From: JAHBNG01 sp039028975
GTDB taxonomy: Bacteria > Chloroflexota > Anaerolineae > Caldilineales > Caldilineaceae
Length of the DNA: 59,464 nucleotides
Direction of reading: 5' to 3'
Assembly: GCA_039028975.1 (NCBI GenBank)
Contig: JBCCHB010000108.1
Location: 1-59,464 of the forward strand
Shown here in pieces: positions 26,350 through 34,474 of the stretch; position 1 is the stretch's first letter, and each line of letters opens with the position of its first letter. A program made the translations under genes and the position numbers. The notes under the pieces were generated by a model. The model was not told where the DNA came from, ran no database searches, and was given only the letters and a program-made list of their open reading frames with translations.

Positions 26350-26620
26350 ATGCATGACCTTGTTTTGAGGCTCTTCATCCATCAATACAATCTCTCTTGC
26401 TCTACCAGTTAATTCTTTAACACTACCCAATTCTATTGATGTCATCGCCTACAAAGCATGCAGTTTTGCCTTCAGCTTGGAGTTGCTCAATCAGATCTGC
26501 CTTGTTTTCCGGTAAGGTCTCAGCAAAATAATGTTCGGCCCAATGATGAGACCAAAGAACGGGTTGGTTGTTCATGATCATCAAAGATGATGGCTGTCTC
26601 GAAGCCAGCCAATGGAAGTA
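26350..26620 (-). pseudogene. fragment of a heavy-metal P1B-type ATPase
   Basis: In one frame the minus strand reads HYFAETLPENKADLIEQLQ, EGKTACFVGDDIN. After a short deletion and frameshift it reads ELGSVKELTGRAREIVLMDEE. These are the hinge (GDGIND) and following segments of a metal-transporting P-type ATPase. The remaining several hundred residues are absent. The GDGIND motif is altered to GDDIN. Confidence 0.65.
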
Positions 26621-26639
26621 CTCTACAATCCGTTTGGCT

Positions 26640-26735
26640 TGGAGAGGCACAGTGGGAACTATGACAGTAAACGTAGTGGTTGGTCCCGCCAAGGTAACCT
26701 CTATTGACGACAAGAAATAGTCCCTTGAACATCCA
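26640..26735 (-). pseudogene. orphan IPT/TIG-domain fragment related to the FG-GAP protein
   Basis: The minus strand encodes DYFLSSIEVTLAGPTTTFTV, closely matching GGYFLSPVEITLAGPTSTFT in the TIG-like domain of the giant FG-GAP protein (DNA near 16,300-16,430). It is a short duplicated piece of that gene or of a paralogue, fused by chance to the P-type ATPase fragment. Confidence 0.7.
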
Positions 26736-26748
26736 CAGTAGGCTGCGC

Positions 26749-27978
26749 TTATTGAGTGTCGACGATTTTGGGAAAGGTCACGGTGAAACAAGTTCCTTCT
26801 TCTAAGGTTGATTGCACATCGATTGAGCCATTTAATGCTTCGGTTATGATGCTGTGGACAATGGCTAATCCTAGCCCCGTTCCCCCTTTAATCCGCCCTG
26901 TTGTAAAAAATGGTTCGAAGATCTGGTCTAGATTCTCTGGCGAGATGCCAATACCATAATCCTGTACAGTTAAGATAAACGCTGGAGGTCTTGCCGAATC
27001 ATCACTTTCTAGAGTGATATCGATCTTTCCACCCGTCTGCATTGGATAGGCATAGCGTTGGATATTAAAGAGAAAGTTAGTGAGCACTTGGGTTAGATGG
27101 CCTGGATAGCCTATCCATATCTTCTCCCCAGCAAGTAATTTGTTGTGAACGGTAATAGCTAGTTGGGCATTGCGGGCATTGATTTTAAAGAGAGCAAGAA
27201 TATCCTCGATTAAATCGGGCAGGTCAACCGTCTCACTCTCCTCAACGAATTGGTTGACAGAGATCTTCTTAAACCTCTCCACTAAGATGTGGGCGCGCTG
27301 AATGTTACGGAGAGCCAAGTCAGATGCCTCTTGCATCTGCTTCAGCACCGATTGAGCTTGCTGGCTCTCTTGCACTGCGGCCACCACTTTTTTATTGTTG
27401 ACCCGAGATGCGATCATGCCAACGGCGGTGTTGGCCACTCCCAATGGCGTATTGAGTTCGTGAGCTACACCCGCCACCATCTGACCCAATGATCGATGAC
27501 GTTCGGCCTCCATTTCGGCCTGTAATGTCCTTTGAGCAAGCTGTTCGTCAAAGTACTTTTCGGTAATCACCCGAACACGTTCGACCAACACCGAGAGAAT
27601 CGACAAGGCAGTTGACTGGGTTTCTGGGGTTAGCAGGAGGTTCATAAAGGCTACCTTTTCCAGCTTGAAAAAGGTGCATAGGGTAATACAATCAATGGAT
27701 GCCGAGCGCGGCTGGCTGTCTAACAGGGCCAACTCGCCAAAGCATTCCCCTTGTTTTTGATGATTGATGTCAAACTCATTTCCCTCCTCGTCCCGTTTAA
27801 ATACTCGAATCTCACCTGCTAGGATCACATACATAGCATCCGATGCATCACCTTCCCAGAAGACAAGCTCACCTGCCTCCATGTGGAGGACCTCTCCCTG
27901 TTCGACTAGCTTTGGCAAGGCTTCATCAGGTAGCTGATTAAAGAGAGATATTTCTTTTAAATACGTTTCAATACTCAT
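26749..27978 (-). CDS. histidine kinase with N-terminal cyclic-nucleotide-binding domain
   Basis: Soluble kinase of 409 residues with no membrane segment. Residues 1-125 are a cNMP-binding domain with the phosphate-binding cassette FGELALLDSQPRSAS. A linker helix follows, then a dimerisation/phosphoacceptor domain with GVAHELNTPLG (H173). The catalytic ATP-binding domain has the N box near LTQVLTNFLFNI, G1 DYGIGISPE and G2 GGTGLGLAIV. It should autophosphorylate in response to a bound nucleotide and pass phosphate to the response regulator encoded just upstream in the same direction; both points are inference. No strong Shine-Dalgarno precedes the ATG. Confidence 0.92.
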   Translation of the reverse strand: MSIETYLKEISLFNQLPDEALPKLVEQGEVLHMEAGELVFWEGDASDAMYVILAGEIRVFKRDEEGNEFDINHQKQGECFGELALLDSQPRSASIDCITLCTFFKLEKVAFMNLLLTPETQSTALSILSVLVERVRVITEKYFDEQLAQRTLQAEMEAERHRSLGQMVAGVAHELNTPLGVANTAVGMIASRVNNKKVVAAVQESQQAQSVLKQMQEASDLALRNIQRAHILVERFKKISVNQFVEESETVDLPDLIEDILALFKINARNAQLAITVHNKLLAGEKIWIGYPGHLTQVLTNFLFNIQRYAYPMQTGGKIDITLESDDSARPPAFILTVQDYGIGISPENLDQIFEPFFTTGRIKGGTGLGLAIVHSIITEALNGSIDVQSTLEEGTCFTVTFPKIVDTQ

Positions 27979-28061
27979 AAACAGTAGTCCGCAGTCGTTT
28001 GGTCGCTTAGTCCAAAGTCAGTTCAGAGCACACTCAATGCATTGCGATCTGCCTTGTAAAT

Positions 28062-28138
28062 AGTCCAAAGTCTCAAGTCCATAGTCCGAAGTCCATAGTC
28101 CGAAGTCCATGGTCCGAAGTCCATGGTCCGAAGTCAGT
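28062..28138. repeat. tandem heptanucleotide array, AGTCCRW type
   Basis: Eleven consecutive 7-base units (AGTCCAA, AGTCTCA, AGTCCAT, AGTCCGA, GGTCCGA and so on) occupy the gap between the kinase and response-regulator genes. Alternation of CAT- and CGA-type units gives a 14-base superperiod. Short tandem heptads of this kind are known from filamentous cyanobacteria. There are no spacers, so it is not a CRISPR. Confidence 0.88.
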
Positions 28139-28248
28139 TACCTCGGATATCGACCCTGGGCTCTAGGCGCCGGACTGAGGACTCATTTTCATCCTTCCGT
28201 GGTGGATCTTGCTCCATGAAAAACTACTGATAAATGTATATCAATAGC

Positions 28249-29169
28249 CTAAATCGCATGCATCCACAATGCCGAGATGCTCTGAAAAAAATCATGGGTC
28301 ATGGCAACTAGATCTTCTGGCGGGGCAAAAGTAGTCCGGCAGAGAAGAAGAAGCTCAGCGTTGGTGACACCCTGTACAATGTGAATACCCCAAAGGTTCT
28401 CTTCATCCCGTGCGTATAGGTTGCCCTCTGTCGTAAAGCGAAGGCTATCCAACTGTTGGATCTTCTCCTTCCACTGGATAGCCTGTTGTTCTTCAATCCC
28501 CTGCTGAATTAATACTTTATTGTCAATGGCGATGTAGATGGGAATATCCAATGGCATACCTGGTGCTGATTCGATAAAGCTGACTAATAGCTGTTTGATT
28601 TTGGGACGCCAATGGGTGGAACGTAGAATTTCATTTGTTCCTGACATATAAAATTGAGCCATGTGTGACCACAAAAATTGGCGCACACCGCTCTTGACCA
28701 GAGAATAGAGCTTCTCTTCCGTGGCATCTACTTTGGTAAAGTAGCCGTTGATTTCATACTGGTTGATTACCTCTCTTTCTGGAGCTGTACCCGGTTGACC
28801 CGTTCGGATGAAGATCTGAGTTAATCGATTCCCGATATCCTCACGAATATAATTACACAGCTCCAATCCAGCTGAATCCGTCTCCATCACCACATCGATA
28901 AAGGCTAACGCCAGATTGGTTGCCAGATCGTCGTCTCTATGCAAGAATTCTATCGCGTCAGCCTTGGTCGGCACTGTATGGAGAACCAATGGTAACCCGT
29001 AGACATCATAATCCGCCATGACTAACTTGGATAGAGCCAGAACATCTGGTTCATCATCTACGATCAATACATCCCACTTTGTAAAATTGTACATGCTTTT
29101 CCTCATTGCGTGCTCTATACCTATACTTGACAGTTGAGTATAGATAAACATCAGTAGATCAACAAACAA
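28249..29169 (-). CDS. response regulator, receiver plus DUF3369-like C-terminal region
   Basis: Protein of 306 residues. The receiver domain spans about 31-155: acidic pair in VLIVDDEPD, phosphoacceptor D92 in AFIDVVME, the switch T in IFIRTGQPG, and the conserved K in GYFTKVD. The roughly 150-residue C-terminal region has no DNA-binding helix-turn-helix that I recognise and resembles the DUF3369-type sensor region of some response regulators. The start may be the internal Met in MRKSMYNFTKWD rather than the first ATG. It probably partners the adjacent cNMP-kinase. Confidence 0.85.
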   Translation of the reverse strand: MFVDLLMFIYTQLSSIGIEHAMRKSMYNFTKWDVLIVDDEPDVLALSKLVMADYDVYGLPLVLHTVPTKADAIEFLHRDDDLATNLALAFIDVVMETDSAGLELCNYIREDIGNRLTQIFIRTGQPGTAPEREVINQYEINGYFTKVDATEEKLYSLVKSGVRQFLWSHMAQFYMSGTNEILRSTHWRPKIKQLLVSFIESAPGMPLDIPIYIAIDNKVLIQQGIEEQQAIQWKEKIQQLDSLRFTTEGNLYARDEENLWGIHIVQGVTNAELLLLCRTTFAPPEDLVAMTHDFFQSISALWMHAI

Positions 29170-29254
29170 GCCGCCACGCTACACTGGTCAACATCCCTAA
29201 GGAATCAAGATTAAAGGTTGAATACTTGAATGCTTTTTCTGCTCATAATCAAAA

Positions 29255-29713
29255 TTACAAGTCATCATTGTTTGGTTTGGCAATTTTCAAATCGCTCAAC
29301 TCTTGAGTTCGAGCGCGCAGCCGCTGCGAAAGGACATAGATGATTCCAAGCGTGATCTCACCATGATCAGATAATAACTCATGGAATTCTTCTTTGGAGA
29401 GCTGTAACAGTAATGTCTCCTCCGCGGCAATAGCTGAAGCAGAACGTGGCCCTCCATCCAGCAAAGCCATTTCCCCAAATACAGCCCCCTCCTCCAACGT
29501 ATCAACGACAAAGCCATTGTCTTCGATTTTCACGCTGCCAGAGACGATGATGTACATTGCACTACCTGGATCACCTTTTTGGAAAATGTGTGTATTGGGT
29601 AGGATGTTTATAGTCTGCACTAATCCGGCGACATCTGCCAATAAGTGATCCGGCACTTGCGTAAAGATGGAGACTGACTTTAAGTGTAATACCTTTTCTA
29701 TTGTGGAGAGCAT
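29255..29713 (-). CDS. stand-alone cyclic-nucleotide-binding protein
   Basis: Protein of 152 residues consisting of one cNMP-binding beta-roll (about 12-130) with FGEMALLDGGPRSAS as phosphate-binding cassette, Glu and Arg both kept. There is no helix-turn-helix, so it is not a Crp-type transcription factor. It lies 39 bases downstream of the Npt-HEAT gene, and in related multidomain transporters a cNMP domain is fused at the C-terminus. It may therefore be the split-off regulatory domain of that transporter (inference). Confidence 0.88.
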   Translation of the reverse strand: MLSTIEKVLHLKSVSIFTQVPDHLLADVAGLVQTINILPNTHIFQKGDPGSAMYIIVSGSVKIEDNGFVVDTLEEGAVFGEMALLDGGPRSASAIAAEETLLLQLSKEEFHELLSDHGEITLGIIYVLSQRLRARTQELSDLKIAKPNNDDL

Positions 29714-29752
29714 GATTTTATCCTCGGCTCATTAATCTCGCTACTGAGTCGC

Positions 29753-32700
29753 CTATGCAGAACTGTATTTGCCAAACCAGCTTGCGGTCTCGCGGATCAA
29801 TGGATCTTGGCTCTTTTGTTGCATTTTGACGGCATCCAATAGGGAAAACTCTTTGGGTTGTGGCATATAGGGTATCATTGTCCCCTTTAGGGTTGTAGAG
29901 TTATCTTGAGGAGACGTAATGGGCATAGCGTGCTTTATGCTAAGGAAACTGTTTGCAGCGTAAATAGCGCATGCCTTTGTCCATGAGATAACTTCAGCAT
30001 GGGGCATATCGATCAGTTTGAGTAGCCATTCCGTATAGGTTAAGATTGGTGTTGAATATGATTCTCTCATTGCTTCTCGCGTGCGACGATTTAATTCACC
30101 CGAAAGAAGCGGTAACGTCCATTGCTTTACAGTAGATGGAAGTAGATCGTCAAGAACTTCTAAGGCATAGGCACGTTGTTCCTCGTCGCCAAATTGATGC
30201 TGAGGCGGGTTAGCCACAGCGTCAGACAGAGCGAATTTTTGCTGTTCGAGGATACGCCGTACCTCTAGGATAAGTTGCTGATCGCAGATGAAGCTGAGTA
30301 ATTCAAATAGGCGGCTGCGGACTAACCCCAACTCGCCAACCAAGGCATCGGCCAACAGCATATTGGCATTCGCCTCATTTATCACTTTGCTTGAACCTTC
30401 TATCGTTATTTTTCCTGGCTTTGTTGCCTCTCGGTTTGCTGCCTCTACCGCTTTCTGATGAATCACCTCCCAAGCACTACTTAACCAGCTAGCTCGTTCT
30501 AATTCCTCTTTAATTTGGGTATAGATGAATTCCGTTTGTTCCGCGTTTGACTTAAACCCATTGCGCCGTAAGCTTCGCCAGAGCTCTCCCTGGTTCATCC
30601 ATTTACCCTCCAATTGGGTAGACTGTGCCCAAAGCAATGCCTCTGCCTTTGGGCCACCGATTTGACCTATAATTCTAGCTAAAGCAATTTGAACATCATG
30701 ATTCTGATCTGGATCTGTAAAGAGAGCAGATACAATGGGTAGAACAGAATTCCCACCTTGACCAAGTATCCGAACAGCCCCCTTTCGAGTCGATATATGG
30801 CCTAGCCCTTGGGCAACTAGCGGCCACAGCGCAGCATTGTTGACCTGACCGCTGGCATGGATGGCTGCATTGCGAACCTCACTATCCTCATCGACTAGTA
30901 AAGTTAACAGCGGCTGGTAGAATTTGGATTCTTTGACTTGGCCGACCACTTGGGCTGCCAGGATTCGGTCCTCTTTGGTAGCCGAATGAGTCAATTCAAG
31001 TAGCCTGGGGCCAGCCGTTAAAACGCCCTGAATCCCGCCATGCCGCAGCAGGCCAACCAAGGTCGCGTTGTATAGATCGCTACTGGGATCAAAAAGATTT
31101 TCAGAAGCGTTAGCCAAGACCTCCTGATCGCCTGACGCTTCTGCCAGCGCAATCAATGCACGACCAAGAGCTGCGCGGACTTGGATGGATGTCTCAATGT
31201 CAAGGCGTGCCTGCACCAGTGTCAGCCAGGAACTCGATGCAACCGGTTTACCTATCTGCTCAAGCCATTCCGTATCTTCCATCCGTTGTGCAACGTCCAA
31301 ACGGACTTCCATCGCTTCGTGGTAGAGAAGTTCTGGCAGCACTTCTCTACTAGTAGAGAATGAATTGTTAACAGATAATGAAGTGATGCTGTTCTCCTCT
31401 GAAGCCTCATCATCCACCAACATATTGAGGCTATATAACACCACGCCAGGATGCTCGCTCCGCAGCCCTTCTCGTAGAACTTGTTCTCGTTCACTAGTGG
31501 TCTGATCCGCTTCTACATCAGCAAAACGGCGCTTGAGCAGCGCTTTGCGCAGGGCCTCTTGATAGGCGGCATAAATTTTGAAGCTAGCAAAAGTCCACCC
31601 TAAAGAGAGTATGATCAGAACCAAAAAGAGTTGGCGTGTGGTCAATTCTCCTAAAAATTGTAAAGCGATAAGGAATAGACCGACAAACCCAATCGCCGCA
31701 GGCAACACAATGCTCTCCATCACCGTTTGGATCGAAACGCGCTGAGAGGCAGGAAGGGGTTGATAGAGAATACGTGCTGCTGTGTTGGTCATGGCCACAA
31801 CCAGGACGTCATCGCTCAACTTAGTCAAGACCACCAGCCAAAAAAGCATACTCCACGTGCCCAAGAAGAAACTGCTAATCAGAAAGAGTATGGCGAATAG
31901 CGTCACCGCCCCTGCATTCGACTGTAGCCCAATTCTAAGCCCTAGGCGCTCAAAGAGGGTGCTGCTAAAGAGTGAAGTGACGAGCAGAATGAGCGTCGCA
32001 ACGCTAAGGTAGGTGCCAAAGAAACTAGCATAGGCTGCTGTATCTTGGTAATAAGCATTGGCTTCACGTATGAAGATAAATTCCAATAAGTAGGTTGCCA
32101 AAGTGGATAATGCAGTAAATGTAATCATCCATAAAATGTATCGATCCCGAAAGGGGGCAAGCTGCTTCAGCCAGGAGTGAATCAATGAGTATTTTTGGAT
32201 TCCTGGATTGGTTGTAGCGTGGAGAGATTGGTTGGTGACATGCGAAGAGCCGACGTTTTCCTGGAATATTCGTAACGTGATGAACAATAGCCCCATTGCT
32301 CCGGCCATTCCACTAACTGAAATCCACAAGAGATTGGGAATCCCCATCAGATCGATAAGCGGCTGATTGAGCAAACCACTGACGATAATAGCCAAAACCG
32401 TACCAACGATAATGAGAGGGAAGAGTCGTTTGCTTTGGCGCACATTAAAGAGCCGTCCGGCCAAAGCCCAAATCACCAGATTTATGAGTGTCCAACAGAT
32501 TCTCAATGCCACAATCAGTAAAAAGGCTACCCAACTTGCCCACAAGGATGATGAAGTTGCCCATAGCCCGATGCGTAATAGCAAAAGCGTGAGCAATAAT
32601 CCTCCCATAGACCCCAGCAACAATTGAGATAAGGGAATCCTTTGCTCCAATCGATTAAAGAAGACCCCTATCAAAATCAGCAGACACGCTGCAATGACAT

Positions 32701-32938
32701 AGACATAGGCCATGGCACTGGCATCAAAGTAGGAGAGGAAGATGGCCGTACCCGCTGTATAGAGGGCGAAAAAGGAGAGGCCCAGCAGAAAGGATTGAGC
32801 AAAGAGCAATCCAACTGCTACTCCTTCGCCGGGGTGGATGCCTAGAGCAATCAGTATGGGCTCCATTCTTTGGGTAATTGTACTCGTATTCTCCAACATA
32901 ATCGATCTCCCACTCTGATCCAACGAACAAAGGTTCAA
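29753..32938 (-). CDS. Npt1/Npt2-like (ADP/ATP-carrier family) membrane protein with HEAT repeats
   Basis: Protein of 1061 residues. The first 450 or so residues contain about 12 hydrophobic segments in the arrangement of the MFS-like nucleotide transporter family. From about 490 to 800 come HEAT-like helical repeats (for example RILAAQVVGQVKESKFYQPLLTL). The final 250 residues are soluble and helical. Substrate is unknown; nucleotide exchange is the family precedent, but free-living bacteria carry many paralogues without a tested function. A good Shine-Dalgarno (GGGAG) lies before the internal Met at 32896, which may be the true start. It heads a four-gene same-strand set with cNMP, response-regulator and kinase genes. 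Confidence 0.8.
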   Translation of the reverse strand: MNLCSLDQSGRSIMLENTSTITQRMEPILIALGIHPGEGVAVGLLFAQSFLLGLSFFALYTAGTAIFLSYFDASAMAYVYVIAACLLILIGVFFNRLEQRIPLSQLLLGSMGGLLLTLLLLRIGLWATSSSLWASWVAFLLIVALRICWTLINLVIWALAGRLFNVRQSKRLFPLIIVGTVLAIIVSGLLNQPLIDLMGIPNLLWISVSGMAGAMGLLFITLRIFQENVGSSHVTNQSLHATTNPGIQKYSLIHSWLKQLAPFRDRYILWMITFTALSTLATYLLEFIFIREANAYYQDTAAYASFFGTYLSVATLILLVTSLFSSTLFERLGLRIGLQSNAGAVTLFAILFLISSFFLGTWSMLFWLVVLTKLSDDVLVVAMTNTAARILYQPLPASQRVSIQTVMESIVLPAAIGFVGLFLIALQFLGELTTRQLFLVLIILSLGWTFASFKIYAAYQEALRKALLKRRFADVEADQTTSEREQVLREGLRSEHPGVVLYSLNMLVDDEASEENSITSLSVNNSFSTSREVLPELLYHEAMEVRLDVAQRMEDTEWLEQIGKPVASSSWLTLVQARLDIETSIQVRAALGRALIALAEASGDQEVLANASENLFDPSSDLYNATLVGLLRHGGIQGVLTAGPRLLELTHSATKEDRILAAQVVGQVKESKFYQPLLTLLVDEDSEVRNAAIHASGQVNNAALWPLVAQGLGHISTRKGAVRILGQGGNSVLPIVSALFTDPDQNHDVQIALARIIGQIGGPKAEALLWAQSTQLEGKWMNQGELWRSLRRNGFKSNAEQTEFIYTQIKEELERASWLSSAWEVIHQKAVEAANREATKPGKITIEGSSKVINEANANMLLADALVGELGLVRSRLFELLSFICDQQLILEVRRILEQQKFALSDAVANPPQHQFGDEEQRAYALEVLDDLLPSTVKQWTLPLLSGELNRRTREAMRESYSTPILTYTEWLLKLIDMPHAEVISWTKACAIYAANSFLSIKHAMPITSPQDNSTTLKGTMIPYMPQPKEFSLLDAVKMQQKSQDPLIRETASWFGKYSSA

Positions 32939-32945
32939 TTCATTC

Positions 32946-33001
32946 AGTAGCGGAGCCTATCGAAATCAAACAGCCGCTGAGGGTTCGATGGCTCCGCTAC
33001 T
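32946..33001. repeat. long hairpin, 18-base arms
   Basis: AGTAGCGGAGCC-ATCGAA-type arms (32946-32964 and 32984-33001) pair perfectly apart from a single-base bulge, around a 19-base loop. It lies between the Npt-HEAT start and the synthase relic. There is no T run, so it is more likely a REP-like palindromic repeat than an intrinsic terminator. Confidence 0.65.
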
Positions 33002-33044
33002 CAACTGCCGCTACCCTAAGATAGCCCAGAGAACCAGAAATTTT

Positions 33045-34348
33045 TTAAGATTCAGATATATCGCTGATCAAGTCTCGCAATGCCGCTAAAAGTGCTTCTC
33101 CCAATTGCTCAACGCGGCTCGATTTGAAGATGCTTTCGCTAAAGACCAGACTCAACACCAACTGCCCATCGAGCAAGTGGCCGTAGATGTAAAGCTTGTG
33201 TTTAGCCTCGTTCCCTGGACCATAGATGCGACCGACCGATTCGGGAGCAGGTTGGAAGAGGGTCGAGCTAGTGGCAAGCGTCATTAGGTTGCCGTGATAA
33301 AGAAACTTAACCTCGGTGTCGGGATGGTTTTGCATTTGCTAGCGGATCTCTGGGTCCTGGCAGAGGTGGCGCAGAAGCCCATAGTCCAGTCCCTGATTAG
33401 GTACACGACGAAGCTGGTCTCGAACGTTTTCTAATTGCTTGAGGGGGCTTGCATCTGGCACCTGCTTGAGATAGAGGGGGTAGATGGTGTTGGCCCATGC
33501 CCCATGCAGCAGCGCGGGGTGGACATACCCATAGGTGTGATCATCTGCCAGCAGCTCCTCCGCGACACTCAGTTTGGCTACACTCTCTCTTCCTTGGCAA
33601 TAGACCCGCTCTACCGTTTGTAGCGCCGCATGGTGTATGACTGGGTCTCCCGTTTGCGCATGATAGATCTCTGCTTTTTCCAGAATCCGATCTGGTTGTT
33701 CGCAAATCGTCTGGAAAGCGGGCAGTACAGGTGGTTTATGGATATCCTTGTCGGCACCAAAGACAAATTCACCCACTGCGCAATGGACGATTGTGCAGAA
33801 CGATATCCTATAGCGATGATCTCTTTGTGTTTTTCATAATCATACCCAGAATATTCAGAATCGGTTAGCGGCTCTATATGCAGATCGGCCATGCTTATCT
33901 GTTGCGGAATACGCTCCACTTGACCGACACCACCACTATGGAACAGAACCTCATGAAGGCTTGGTGGATTAATCGGTTCAGACCAAAGGTTCAGCTTGCT
34001 GGCAAGGATCTTCCATCTCCCCTTCTCATCCATCCCTCCCTCTGGCACCAGCACATGTACATGATAATTCACCTTCAGATCTTTACCATATGGGTGCAGC
34101 GTCACCACCACTCCACTCTGATTCTTCATCACTTTCTTTATCGTTGCATCTGTGGCTTCAAATAGAACCTGTTGCTGAAGCTGAAGATGCGCTGCAATCA
34201 CCTTGGCCCGTTGATCTAGCTCGACATAGGTGAGTGAGGACGCTTCTTTTTCGCCGTCTTTCAAAAACGTGTAAGCTGTCTGATGGGGCGTTTGAGTCGC
34301 TTGCCAACGCAATAGATCAATGAGTGTTGTGAAAGGTTTCATAATCAA
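33045..34348 (-). pseudogene. mosaic relic of a second FAAL-PKS synthase plus patatin and transposase pieces
   Basis: Read on the minus strand, five unrelated pieces follow each other. Codons 1-56 from 34348 match the start of the FAAL (DLLRWQATQTPHQTAYTFL, LTYVELDQRAKVIAAHLQ). Codons about 60-114 look like an IS91-type transposase. Codons about 121-192 match the C-terminus of the patatin encoded at 54.2 kb (ADLHIEP, EIIAIGYRSAQSS). After a frameshift comes a dehydratase end (HPALLHG, catalytic Asp replaced by His), then the end of the terminal condensation-like domain (ANTIYPLYLKQVPDASP, RRVPNQGLDYGLLRHL). A TAG at 33336-33338 splits the last part; it continues as HPDTEVKFLYHG to 33045. An ancestral 18-kb synthase appears collapsed to 1.3 kb. 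Expression of the 245-codon chimera is unlikely but possible. Confidence 0.85.
34007..34171 (-). mobile_element. IS91-family transposase fragment
   Basis: The translated segment VVVTLHPYGKDLKVNYHVHVL followed by PEGGMDEKGRW has the His-hydrophobic-His pattern and spacing of the catalytic region of IS91/IS801-type (Y2) transposases. Only about 55 residues remain, fused in frame between synthase and patatin fragments. Confidence 0.6.
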
Positions 34349-34474
34349 TCTAACCCCTGATTATAGACCAAAGTAACTATTGCTTTTGTGCCTTCGCTGG
34401 GTGCTGGTGCTTCCCACTCACTTCGTGAGCAGGACGGCGGACCTTCAATTGCCTTCTGAGGATGCTCTCTCTGC

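Noticed and set aside
28062..28138. Possible CRISPR array
   Set aside because: Units are 7 bases and contiguous, with no unique spacers and no cas genes.
33611..34348. Intact hypothetical gene of 245 codons
   Set aside because: It is open, but it is a fusion of FAAL, transposase and patatin pieces ending in an out-of-frame stretch, so it was treated as part of a pseudogene.
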